The position numbers and the translations under genes are program-made. DNA of 64,000 nucleotides from contig OZ026598.1 of the NCBI GenBank assembly GCA_964020085.1, positions 12,355,816 to 12,419,815 on the forward strand, read 5' to 3'. Below are positions 20,701 to 32,700 of this stretch, one piece after another. The DNA comes from Micromussa lordhowensis (lineage: Eukaryota > Cnidaria > Anthozoa > Scleractinia > Lobophylliidae). Below the pieces are notes generated by a model. That model worked only from the letters and a program-made list of their open reading frames with translations, did no database searches and was not told where the DNA came from. Numbering within the stretch: the first letter of the stretch is position 1; the number at the start of each line of letters is the position of its first letter.

Positions 20701-23700
20701 GAAATGGGTCAGTAATTATCACGGTCTGTTGTCGTACCTCCTTTAAAAAGTGGCGTTACCTTTGCTGTTTTCCACGCTGATGGAAATTCACCTGTGGAGA
20801 GCGACTCATTAAAAAGATGAGTGAGACTTCGAGAAATATTAGGTGCTGCCATCTTTAAGGCTCTCACTGGGATTCCGTCAGGTCCTGTCGCTTTTGCTTG
20901 GTTAAGATCTTCGATAGCTTTTGAGACCTCAGTTACGTTACGTATGGTAAATCTGAAGGGTTCGATATTTGGTGGTGCCTCACCTGGAACAAATTCAGAT
21001 TCTATTTCGCTAGAATTTGCCAAGAGAGAGGATGCTATAGATGTAAAATATGAATTCATAGCATCCGCGATGTCTTTGTGCCCGGTCAGTTCTTTGTTGT
21101 CAACAATCAATCTGCCAATATCACAGTTCACATTTTTGTTAGGAAGAACCTGTTTGAGAGTTTTCCAAAACTCACGTGGGTTTGGTCTACTCTCCTCTAA
21201 TTTCTCCGCAAAAGATGTTTTTCTGGTTTTTCTGAGTGACGAGTTAATAAGGTTTCGCAGACGTCTGTATTCAGACCAATCTGAAGGCCGATTTAATTTC
21301 CTGGCTTTTCTGTAAAACTGGTCTCGCCTCCTCATAGTAGATAGTATCGATTTATCTAGCCAGGGGTGAGTAGTATAAACCAGGTATAAACCAACTGTTT
21401 TATATTTGTGGTTATGTAATGCCAGTTCCCATGGAGTATAGAGTGAGATGGAATGATTGGACTTGTTTGTTTAGGACTGGGTTGAAGTGTGCGATGCAAA
21501 ATGCCTCTTTAATTTTTCTCTTTGTCCATGAGTGAGCTGTGGTCAAGATGTCCCATGTGAATTTGTGTTTGGGGTGTATCTTTAGGTGTTTGGCCGGTTC
21601 CGATTGTTTGTTTATATCGGAATGTTCGTTGACACGTACTTCAAGATTGCGTGCAGTTTCACCAATGTAAGCTTGATTACAAGTACATGTGCCTATGTAT
21701 ATTACGTGTGATGGATGAATGTTTTTTTTTGTCTTTGAGTTTGAAGAGAGTTTTGATCTTGCGTGTTTGCCACAAAATATGGAAATTAAATGTCCCTTTG
21801 GTGTAATTGTTAAGTTTTGTCATGAATTTCTTACTTTCAAATTCATTTCTCCTACAAAATGGCAGTTGAATGGTGATTTTTGTTCTTTCATCAAACCAGT
21901 GAACAGGGATAATCATCTCATCATCTCTTGCCGTTGGGTTTTCAAAATCGTTCATAACCTCATTAGCGAATTTGGCGGGATATCCAGATCGGATGAAAGA
22001 TCGTTTGATAGCTTGTACTTCTGCTTGCCAATTTGTGGCTATTCGTTTTGCCCTGTGAAGTGCACCTAGGATAGTGTTGCGTTTCCATTTATGTGGGATG
22101 GCCGATTTCCAATGTACTTGTAATTTCCCTGGTTTTTGATGGACTTTTGTAATAAAACTTCCCTCTTGGTGGGTAAAGGCGGTGTCAAGGAAATGATCCG
22201 GGTTTTCTTCTTCTGTGAACTTAATGTTTGGATGGTAACTGTTGAGATTTTCAAGAAGAATGTCCGGGGCATTGGCTTTCCTTTTTGTGCAACAGTCGTC
22301 TACATATTTATTGTAGAAAGGGAGGTTTAAAGGTGTTACAACATCGGCTTCCAATTTGCACATGAAGATGTTTGCCAATGTGGGTGAAAGAGGGTGAAAG
22401 AGGGTTTCCCATGGTACGTGTTTATACAGTTTCCCGTTGCATTTATAACTGGTAATCATAAAGATGTTTGCCAATGTGGGTGAAAGAGGGTTTCTCATGC
22501 TGCAGCCGTCTACTTGTTTATACAGTTTCCCGTTGAAGGTGAAAGTGGTGCCTTTGGTGACTCATTCTAGAAGCCTTTTGAAAATTGGACTTAGTGCGTT
22601 TATAACTGGTGATCAAGAAATTGATTGCTGCAGTTGAGTTTATTGATTGGTTATCAAAAATGTTGATCTCTGTGACTGAGATTGTTGATTGGTGATTGAG
22701 AATGCCAATTGCTATGGTTGAGATTATCGATAGCTGATTGAGAATGATGGTCGCTATGGTCCAAAAAGTGATTGAATATAAGACTAAAAATTGCTGTGGT
22801 CAAAAGAAAGATTGGTGTCTGAAAGTGATCATCTATATGACAATCCAGAATGTCTGCTGCTAGGATTGAGAAATCAACTTGCAAATGAGAAATGGAAACA
22901 AGAAGAAGTATTCTAAGAAGTCACTTTGTGATGTAAGATGGCAGCTGATGATTGGCATAGTCGAGATGTCCAGAAAATCCTTGACTCTTGCTGATAAAAA
23001 TGGTTCTATTCCATCAGACTACTTAGAGAGATGGCTAGATTTCCATTTCCAAAAGTTAATTGTTAATGCAATAGCAATCCCAGTACAGGATAATGTCAAT
23101 GGTGAACTGACACAGACTTTTGAAGACATATCATATTTATCATATTTGTACATTTTAGCCTTTTTAATGTTCTTTAGAGTTTTTATCATTTTTACTCTAA
23201 TTTTACTTAATTTTTCTTTCGATTTTATAAATTGTACATATCTTTATTCCCCAGGTCCCCTAATAATGTTATGGATACCAGCCTCATTGCTGAATGGCCA
23301 GAATGGGCTACCCTTGTTAAATATAGTTACTTACATGTACTTACTTACTTTCTCTTGGAATGAGTGAGAGCACTTTATTTTGACATAGACAAGAATTTGG
23401 ACTTCACAGAAGCTTTGTGGACATAAGTTATGAGGACCTATAATTATACTGTTAATACAGGAATGTTGAGCCAGACACCCTATGCTGGTGAGTATTATGT
23501 GAGGTGTGGTCAGAAGGCTGGTGACATTTTTGTTCAAAGATACCAAGTAAAAGAAATTCTTATACAGTGTGAGCCCCTAATCACCTCTGGCATGGAAATA
23601 CGCAAGGCACTAATAGCCATGTTCATCTCTGACACATCACAAATTGAGCTCCTGTTACAAAGTTATGCACCCTGTTCCTACTTGCTGAGAGTGATGTTGT

Positions 23701-26700
23701 GTGCTTCATTTTGTCAAGTGGCTTAAAAAGGAAAACCTAGAGTACTTACACTCACCCTTGTTGAACTTCAACAGCCAAGCAGAGAAATTGTGCAAATGAT
23801 CCAATGTTTTAACACCAGCATTTCCACCAGGAGCATGTTCCTCTAAATGAAGGCAAACAAGTGAAATACCAAAGAGAAAATACCCAATCTAAGCCCAATC
23901 CTGGTAAGTGGCATCACATGGGTAAGAAGAAGAATACATCTTGCACTGAAGGAATATGGGAATATGGCGACGACGCACATGGTTAAGATGTCTGCACTGA
24001 AGTTCATTACTTTAATGGTCTATTTGTTGTGTTCATTTGACTTATACACACTTCATAAAATCACAAATGATGCAAAATCCGGTAGTGGGCTTTGTTTGGA
24101 TTTTTCGACTGGCAATTACTGTCTGTGGACAAATTTGGTTCTTGGCAGTGTTCATTATACGACCAAGAAGCTGTTTGCAACTGCATCATTTAACCGCAGC
24201 CGCATGCTGTTTTATAACAACTCGTGCTGCTCCTTTAATTTGCCAAGGCTTAAATTAGTGGGCTTAATCCATCCAAGTCCTGGTCCCACTACAGAAGCAA
24301 AGACCAATATTAACAATTCACATCCAAACGATAAACCACAGCTAAACATCAATTGTCTCTATATGAATGCTTGAAGCATTGTCAACAAGATCGACGAACT
24401 ACAAGTCCTTGCTACAAACATGGATGTGTTGGCTTTCACCGAGACATGCCTAACTCTGGACATCAATGGCTGCGAGATCTTGCCTAATATGAACTTCACT
24501 TTTCATAGAAGAGACAGATTTGACCATAACAACAAACATGGAGGAGGCATCCTGCTAGCAGTTCGTAATACAGAGCCATGTGTTAGAAGGCCTGATATCG
24601 AAACCTCAGCTGAAATTGTTGTTTGCGAGCTTTGCCCGTCCTGCAAGAAAAAGATATTAATGGCAGTCTTCTACTGCCCTCCTTCTGATGATTACCTCTA
24701 CTTGAAAGAATTCACAAAATTTCTGGACCAAGCTTCCAAGGCCAAATTTGATCAACTTTTGATTGTTGGTGATTTCAACCTACCAAACGTCGACTGGGCT
24801 ACCGTGACTGCCTCTACCAATATTCAGATGTACACCCTCTTTACTAAGGCAATTAATGATCATTTTCTTTAGCAACTTATAGATTTCCCAACCAGGAACG
24901 ATAATTTGTTGGATTTGGTGCTCACAAATATTCCAGACAAGATTTCTAACATAAAAGGATTTCAGGATATTTTGAACTTAGACCACCAAGTCATTGAATT
25001 TTCTATGGACCTTCAAATCAAAAGCCAACCACATATTAAACAACGACTATATTACTTTAAGAAAGCCGACTGGAGCGGCCTCAAATATTCACTCAATTTG
25101 ATCAACTGGGAGCTGTGCTTCGAGGAAAACGACATAAACCCGTCTCTCACTAATTGGTCTGATACATTCCTCACAGCTGTTGACCAACACATTCCAATAG
25201 GCAAACCTCGAAATGTAAATAAGTACCCATGATCACGAACTTCTGAATTTAATTAGAATAAAAAACAAATTGAGAAAATTAATGCGGAAGTACTCTAGAC
25301 CACGATCGGTTTAGACAAGCAAAACGGGAGGTTAAAGCAATGATTAAAACGAAAAAAAGCAGTATGCTGCTAAACTGAAAAATTCGCTTCTCACCAATAC
25401 CAGACGCTTCTGGTTTTCAGTTAAATCTATGACCAAACTAAATCGGTCACCTGGCTTTTTGAGGGATGTCAACGCTTTGTGACCTATTGTTGTTTCTCGG
25501 CAAGTTTCCTGACCAGTGGAAATTAGCTAATGTATTCCTGTTTACAAATCTGATGATCCCACATTATCCAAGAACTACTGACCAATTTCATTACTATGTA
25601 TTGTATCAAAATGCCTAGAAAGATGTGTCTTTAACCACTGCTATACCCTCATCATACCACAACTCTACCATCTGCAGCATGGTTTTCACAGAGAAAGGTC
25701 TACTGTAACTCAAAATGCGTAATTCAAGTGAATTAAATTACCAAATACCACACGCAAAACAAAATTACTTAAAACATTTATTTTATTATAGGTCTATCAA
25801 TTTTTGGAAAAATTACCAACAGATATTAAAAGCGTGGACACATTTCATACATAAAACCCAGAAAATTATCGTAATCACTAACTTGTGCAAATTCTTCTTG
25901 GATTGTTTCATTGTGTTTTCCACTTACGCTATCGTGGGACATTATATTTATAATTAATTCAACAGGATTGAATGACATCAAATCAAGCCGACCTGCTTTC
26001 TCCTTTTTCTCTTGACAGCTAGCTACATGTAACACTGGCGCCATATGCTTTTGCTGGTAAATTGCAGGTTAACTCCTCAACTTAACTGACAGTTCAGTTC
26101 ATCATTTTCCTCAAGTTGTTGATCAATGAAATCAAGGTGCTATCTGTGAAGTTTTGGAGTACGACCAGTATTTTTTGGACTACAATTGACAAATTGGTCC
26201 TCCTTCGCAACAGTTCTTCTATCGATCTTCACTTCGAAGGTCTGCCTGGACTTTCTCGCCAGTTCCCGGCCGTGTCTGAGTCACGCATCACGCTAGCACA
26301 CACAATACGTATACATATGAAAGAATATTATGGGATATCCCAGAAATTTTTGTAGCGGAGGATGTTAAGGCCGCCCATTTCAAGAAAATATTAAGAGTCT
26401 AGAAAGCCGTTCTAATTTCCAATACAGTTTGACAAATGAGCTGTAAGTGAGCAAATGAGCCGTAAGTCCGCGACAGATGCTTTGTTTTGGAAGAAGAATC
26501 GTTTCTAGACTCGAACGCCTGGCTCACATGTTCTTCAATGGCTAAGTTAACGGCGGACTTAAACCATGATCACGGAACAAAAACACGCCTCGGTTCTTTG
26601 AGGCATGCTGGTGAGGTGCTGGCAAATATTCCTCAAATAAATATTCCTCAAATAAGCTTCGAATATCAGTGGAAATAACGAGCAAACTCTGCTTAATTAA

Positions 26701-29700
26701 CAGGTAAGCTCTGAATTTGTGTTATGGAAGTAATCGATGCTTTGCGCGCCAAAAGCCAATGTCATAATGGCAGCTAAAAAAAACATATCCAGATCCTTAC
26801 CAGTCAAAACGTCAATTCAATTACAAAAACACAAAGAAGGTTTTTGAAAGAAGAAGAATAACAGAACCAAAAAAAAAGAGAATATTTCACCGACCTTCGA
26901 ATCAGCTCCGTTCGGCGTATTATCCACTTGAGCTAACGAAGCAGCAGTGAGAAACGATTGTGTTATAGTCACTTGATCCTTTAGCGAAACAAAAGGTTTC
27001 TTTTGTTTTTCGTTTAACAATAGATCTCCAAAAGATGCCGCTTGGAAAACTGAGGGCTGTTTGCATACGTAATATCTCAGCTATTTTTGAGCACTTTCAA
27101 AAATAGCCGAAAAACCAAGGGGACGTTCTTGGCCGCGGCCTTTCAGTTTCTCTACTGATTTTCTACGTGTAGGGAAAAAATGAAAAAAATCTATCGAGTA
27201 GAAGTTTAAATTTTTGGCAAAATGCACCATCAAATTCCGTTCTTAGTAGTTCTTCGTGCATCTGTGCGGCGGTCTCAAATGCCTCTTAAAGGGTTAAATT
27301 TTGTGAAAACGTTAGTAAGGTTTGGAATTATTTACGCAGCAGACCCACTTCTACAAAATATGACTAAGATCGTTTGCCTCCGTTGACTCACCTTCGATAT
27401 TTTTAACTATAAAACCCTGTAGGCCATGCTTGATGATATGCGACAATTTTTCGAAATCAGTATAGTTTACCACACGCTTTATGTCTGAAACGAAGACAGT
27501 GACCACCATTTTTTTTTGCATTTCTGGTACAAGTAACTCATTATCTGCAGTAAAAATGTAAAAAAATTATATCGACTGGTCTCAATGGATTGTGAATATG
27601 TGCCAAGAATGCAGCTGCCCCACAAGTTTTCAGTTTTTTTTTTCAGTTTTTTATTATTGCACACAAGTGGCTACTGAACAGGAGAAATCTAGCAGAAATC
27701 TAAATGACCTGAGAGAAATCTAGCAGAAATCTAAATGACCTGATTCTCGTCATAGACAATGCTGTGCCAAGGTGCTTTTGGTTGTTGGGTCGTGTAACCA
27801 AAGCATATCCATGTGAGGATTCATGTGTGCGCATCATGTACAACATGTATTCACTCTTCCATGGTCAGCTCTGACCACCAGACAAACAGAGCTGAACTTG
27901 GTTTTGCAGCTTCTGGATGAGGTTTAAGGCATCAGATACTATATACTGGCAAGACCTCCTTTTGGAAACCAAAGCACTTTTTTAGAACAGAAATTAACTC
28001 ATCAGACAAAGAGAAAAATTATACACATTTTGAATTGTTAATTTCTTATTTTAAAGAAAACCTCAATATTTGGGAAATTTGTTATTGTTTACATTCTTTT
28101 TCACACCATTCCTTGTAATGCAAAATTCTCTACATTACCTGTAGGTACTGAAAATCATCGACTGGCACTTGGCCAAGAATATAGAGAATTTCTTGATGTG
28201 ATAAAACAATTGCTTTTCTTCTTTCACAATCTGTTTCAAAACAATGGACTTCTAAGGGGAAAATTTTTGAGGTCTCAAAATACAAGTCAAACTTGCTTAA
28301 TCCTTTGCCTAAACATGACAAAGTCATGAGAGGTCAACTTGTTTCACTTTGCAGGGATGTAAATCAGAGCATCCATTTATGTGGCATAAGAAAAATGATT
28401 GGTATTTCTATTTCTGGGAGGTAATGACTACAGACGTGAGACCTATCAAAACATTTCCAAGAAGGTTCTCTCCCTTCAGTAAAATATCCATTTTGAGTTT
28501 TTTTTTTTGTAAAAAGTACCTCTTAGTCAAGGGGTCTGGTCTATGTTATGAGTTGATGAGTGAGTGAGAAATGTATGTCACACCAATCAGATTGGGGCTA
28601 CTATAAACAACCAACCAAATTGCTGCTTGTAAAGGTGACTGAAGTCTCAATTACGTAGCGCTTTTCACGGAGTAATATTGTCTTCTCATTGAAACATTTC
28701 TTGGAATCAATACTGGGATACTCATTTGAAGTGGTTTTCTCTCTCAAAACCAAGGAAATTAGGGATGGCTAATGAGACTATACTCATATCTTTGATGTTG
28801 GGAATTCAATAATTAGTAAGAAATCTGAAACTAATTTAGACTGTTTACAGCCCCATATTTTTCAATCTCTGAAGAATAAACCATCTTGGTTTATTACGAA
28901 GGCCGACATTTGGGTAGAGTACAGCCTGTCCCTACCGTGGGGCCAGGTACAGTACTCTCCTCAGATTTCCCTCGCCATGAACAAAACAACAGCAAGAAAA
29001 CAATATTGTTGCAATGGTCAACTGGCCCTACAGAAAATGAAGGGACCGTCACATAATTTAACTGATGACGAAATTAGTGTTACACGTTAGCCGGCCCCTT
29101 CCTCACCTCCAAGATTGACGCCAATAAAAAGTCGAGAAAAATGATGTCACAGGGGGCAATTGTGATTACTTTTTTCATAGGCTTGACCGCTGACCAGTGG
29201 GGGGTGGTTAAGGCATCGTGCGGGCTCACAGGGGGTACCGTCATGAAGGGGTGGCCTTGACATTATGATTGATCTTGTGTTCGTCTCGATGACTTGTTTG
29301 TTTCCAGTCTTCTCTCGGTTACCACACCTGGGGATGGAAAAAAGCCATGTCGGTGGTGGGCGGTGGTTGAAGGGCAGTGGCTCTGATGTCATGGGCGGTG
29401 GTCAAAGGACACATTTGGTGTGGGCCTTGGCCTTAGCGTGGGCAGTGGCATGACGTCATGGGTTAGGGTTAGGGTTAGGGGCAGCAGTGTCGGTCTGACC
29501 TTGTGGGTGAGTGTCTAAAAATGTTTTTTTTTTTATATAAAAAGAGTCGCTTTTATAGAGGTGGAGTCAAGATGGCTGCCACTCAGCCAGTTCACTCAGA
29601 GGTTGACAAGCCAGAGGAAGATCCAGTCAAAGATGTGATTCTTCTTTGGAGAGAAGAGCAGACCATGGTGTCTGAAATGATCAAGTACCACAATAATTTG

Positions 29701-32700
29701 TCTCGACACCTGTTGATTCGCCTCTGAGCTGGAAGGGTGACTGGTCGACATGGCAAGATTTAACCTTGTTTTAAGGCAGGTTGGCAGAAGTGGAAAAGCA
29801 GGGTGAACAGGGAGAGGAGTCCTTGGTCGCTTTTTTCTGAATGCCATGAACGCGGACACCGAGACATTGTAATAGAGACTGTATCTTACGGACACTTTTT
29901 TTAAATTGTTGTCCTCTGAATGACTTATGTTCGAGCTGTGTTTACTTGCTTGTCTCCAGTCCTCTCTTGGTTGCCAGTACCTGGGGATGGGAAAAAACGG
30001 CATGTAAATACCTGGATCCATGTATGACTGTAGAATTAAAGTTCGCGAGAAAAAAAATTTATGGTTGTTTTTTTGGGCCTGATGATGAAGTTGTTTGTCG
30101 AACAAAAAGTGAGGTCGAAAGTCGAGACAAGGAAACTGGTCCAAAACAATCGTCACACACGCTACTTGCTCACCGTTATCGACATCTTGAGCAAGTATGC
30201 CTGGGTGGTTGCCTTGAAGAGTAAACGAGGCATGGCCGTGCGCGATGCATTGCACCATTTGCAGGAGAATGAACCAATACAACGCTGTCCCGTGAAGTTG
30301 CAGACCGATTAGGGTAAAGAGTTTTACAACCAACACATGAAATGGTTGCAGGACCAGTATGGCATCCACCACTATTCCACCCAGGGGGAACCCAAGGCGG
30401 CTGTGGCCGAACAGTTTAATTGCACGCTCAAAGATCTCACCTACAAGTACATGACCACCCACAACACCCCGAAGTACCTGGATGCCTTACCCGAGCTGTT
30501 GGCCTGCTACAACCAAAGCATCCATTCCAGCATCAACATGGCACCAGCCGACGTGAACCATCACAACGACAAGGTGGTGTGGCGACGGTTGTTCAAGCCC
30601 ACCGTACCCTTGAACCCTTACAGGTTTCGACTGGATAATTTCGTGAAAACCTCCAAGTTGCTGGAAAAGACAAGAGGCAAGGGGCTTTCGGAATCAAGAG
30701 CACCAAGGGTGTGTGGTCGCGAGGCATGTACACGGTGACGGATTGGGCTCGGTCGTTGTACGACAGTGTCAATTACTATCACTTGAAAGATGGCGAGGCC
30801 AGAGAGTGAAGGGTTGTTTTTTACGAGCTTCGAGGTGAAAGGCCTGCCCAACCACTGGCATGCGGCTAAAAAGCTTAAATACAAAGGGCGTGGACTGAGA
30901 TGACAAGTGTTGGTGAATTGGCAAGGCGTGGCCCCAGATTAGCAGACCTGGCCTCCCACAGTGGCGATCAAGGTACCCACCCCTTGGCGCCCGGAACCCG
31001 ACTACTATTATGCCATCGATCTCTGGGCTGAAGGAAGCTACGACATGGGCAAATCGTTGGCCTTGTTCATGGAATTCCTTGAATAAAATCCAACCTGCAT
31101 TGGTCAAACCTGCATTGCGGCCCACAATACCATCAGGGTGGACACGGGGAACAACGCATGCCAATTTTTGGGTTCGTCAACTGCAGCACATGGCATATCG
31201 GACGAGGATTATCAAGTGGGTGGGGTTAGGCTTAGGCTTAGTTTGAACGTTCGTGCCGATCAACTCTTTTACCTGTTGAACAAGAGAGTTTTCTTGGATA
31301 TGGGGGCCTGGATCCAAACCACGATGCTAACAGATTGGTAACCCTACCCCTCGCTCGTGGACGTCTTGGCTTTGGAGCCCGACCTATGGTTACTGCAAAT
31401 GCAACAGGGTGGCTACATACAATTTGACCACAGATTGGAACAGGTCATGGGTACCCACCTCCTCGGCAATGATAATCACCTGCCCTCGACACACCCATCA
31501 GGGACTTGACAAGTCTGTCAAACACGGATTTCAGCAAGTGTTTCGCAGAAGTGGACATCGTAGAGATGAGCATGCCGTGGACGGAGCAGCGACACACCTT
31601 GGCGGTGGTGCCCTTCCAACCTCAAAAGTATGGTCAGACCTGCAAATATCACCCGACGCACATGGATTTCCAGCCCTTAGTATTGGTAAATTGGCAAGGC
31701 GTGGCCCCAGATTATCAGACCTGGATTCCCACCTGAGATTTGAAGCAGTGTGAGTAAACCGTGGGAAGCCGACAACGATTTTGTCATGTATCTAAACAGT
31801 GGCAAGCGAGGTACCCACCCTTTGGAGCCTGGAACCCGAGTGCTATTACGCCATCGATCTCTGGGCCGAAGGAAGCTACGACATGGACAAATCGTTAGCC
31901 TTGTTCGTGGGATTCCTTGAATAAAATCCAACCTGCCCTGGTCAAACCCGCATCGCGGCCCACAATACCATCAGGGTGGACACAGGGAACAATGCATGTC
32001 AATTTTTGGGTGCGGCAACTGCAGAACATGGCATATCAGATGAGGATTATCAACTGGGTGGGGTTAGGCTTAGGCTTAGTTTGAACGTTCGTGCCGATCA
32101 ACTCTTTTACATATTGAACAAGAGAGTTCTCTTGGATATGGGGCCTGGATCCAAACCACGATGCTAACAGATTGGTTACCCTACCCCTTGCTCATGGACG
32201 TCGTGGCTTTGGAACCCGACGTATGGTTACTGCAAATGCAACAGGGTGGCTACATACAATTTGACCACAGATTGGAACAGGTCATGGGTACCCACCTCCT
32301 TGGCAATGACAATCACCTGCCCTCGACACACCCATCAAGGACTTGACAAGTCTGTCCAACACGGATTTCAGCAAGTGTTTCACAGAAGTTGACGTCGTAG
32401 AGATGAGCATGTCGTGGACAAAGCAGCGACACACCTTGGCGGTGGTGCCCTTCCAACCTCAAAAGTATGGTCAGACTTGCAAATATCACCCGATGCACAT
32501 GGATTTCCGGTACTTAGCGGCCCCAAAGAGACACCTGAACCAGCTCCGAGTGCACTTAAGGAACAGCAAGGATTTGGGCATTCCATTCTACATGGGGCTA
32601 GTGGGACTCGTACTGTACTTTCACAAAGGTCCGACCTTGTCATTGACTATGCAATTGCAAGGCGGACAACGCATGACCCTGGAAAGCAATGCGCAGATTG

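Noticed and set aside
20821..21315. A 164-codon + strand open frame
   Set aside because: Shadow of the nearly intact LINE RT on the minus strand.
27682..27742. A CRISPR-like array
   Set aside because: Only two adjacent identical units without spacers, in an animal-type genome; it is a simple tandem duplication.
28349..28418. An exon-like segment with TTTGCAG and GGTAATG
   Set aside because: No homology to ORP or any other family and an adjacent repeat; including it would break the phase-0 EQ/VSHHPP join.
29460..29481. A true chromosome end
   Set aside because: Only three to four telomere units, inside an element terminus and with unique sequence on both sides.
29596..30462. A 288-codon open frame on the minus strand
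   Set aside because: It is antisense to the Polinton integrase region and has no recognisable domain; the integrase motifs on the + strand explain the sequence.
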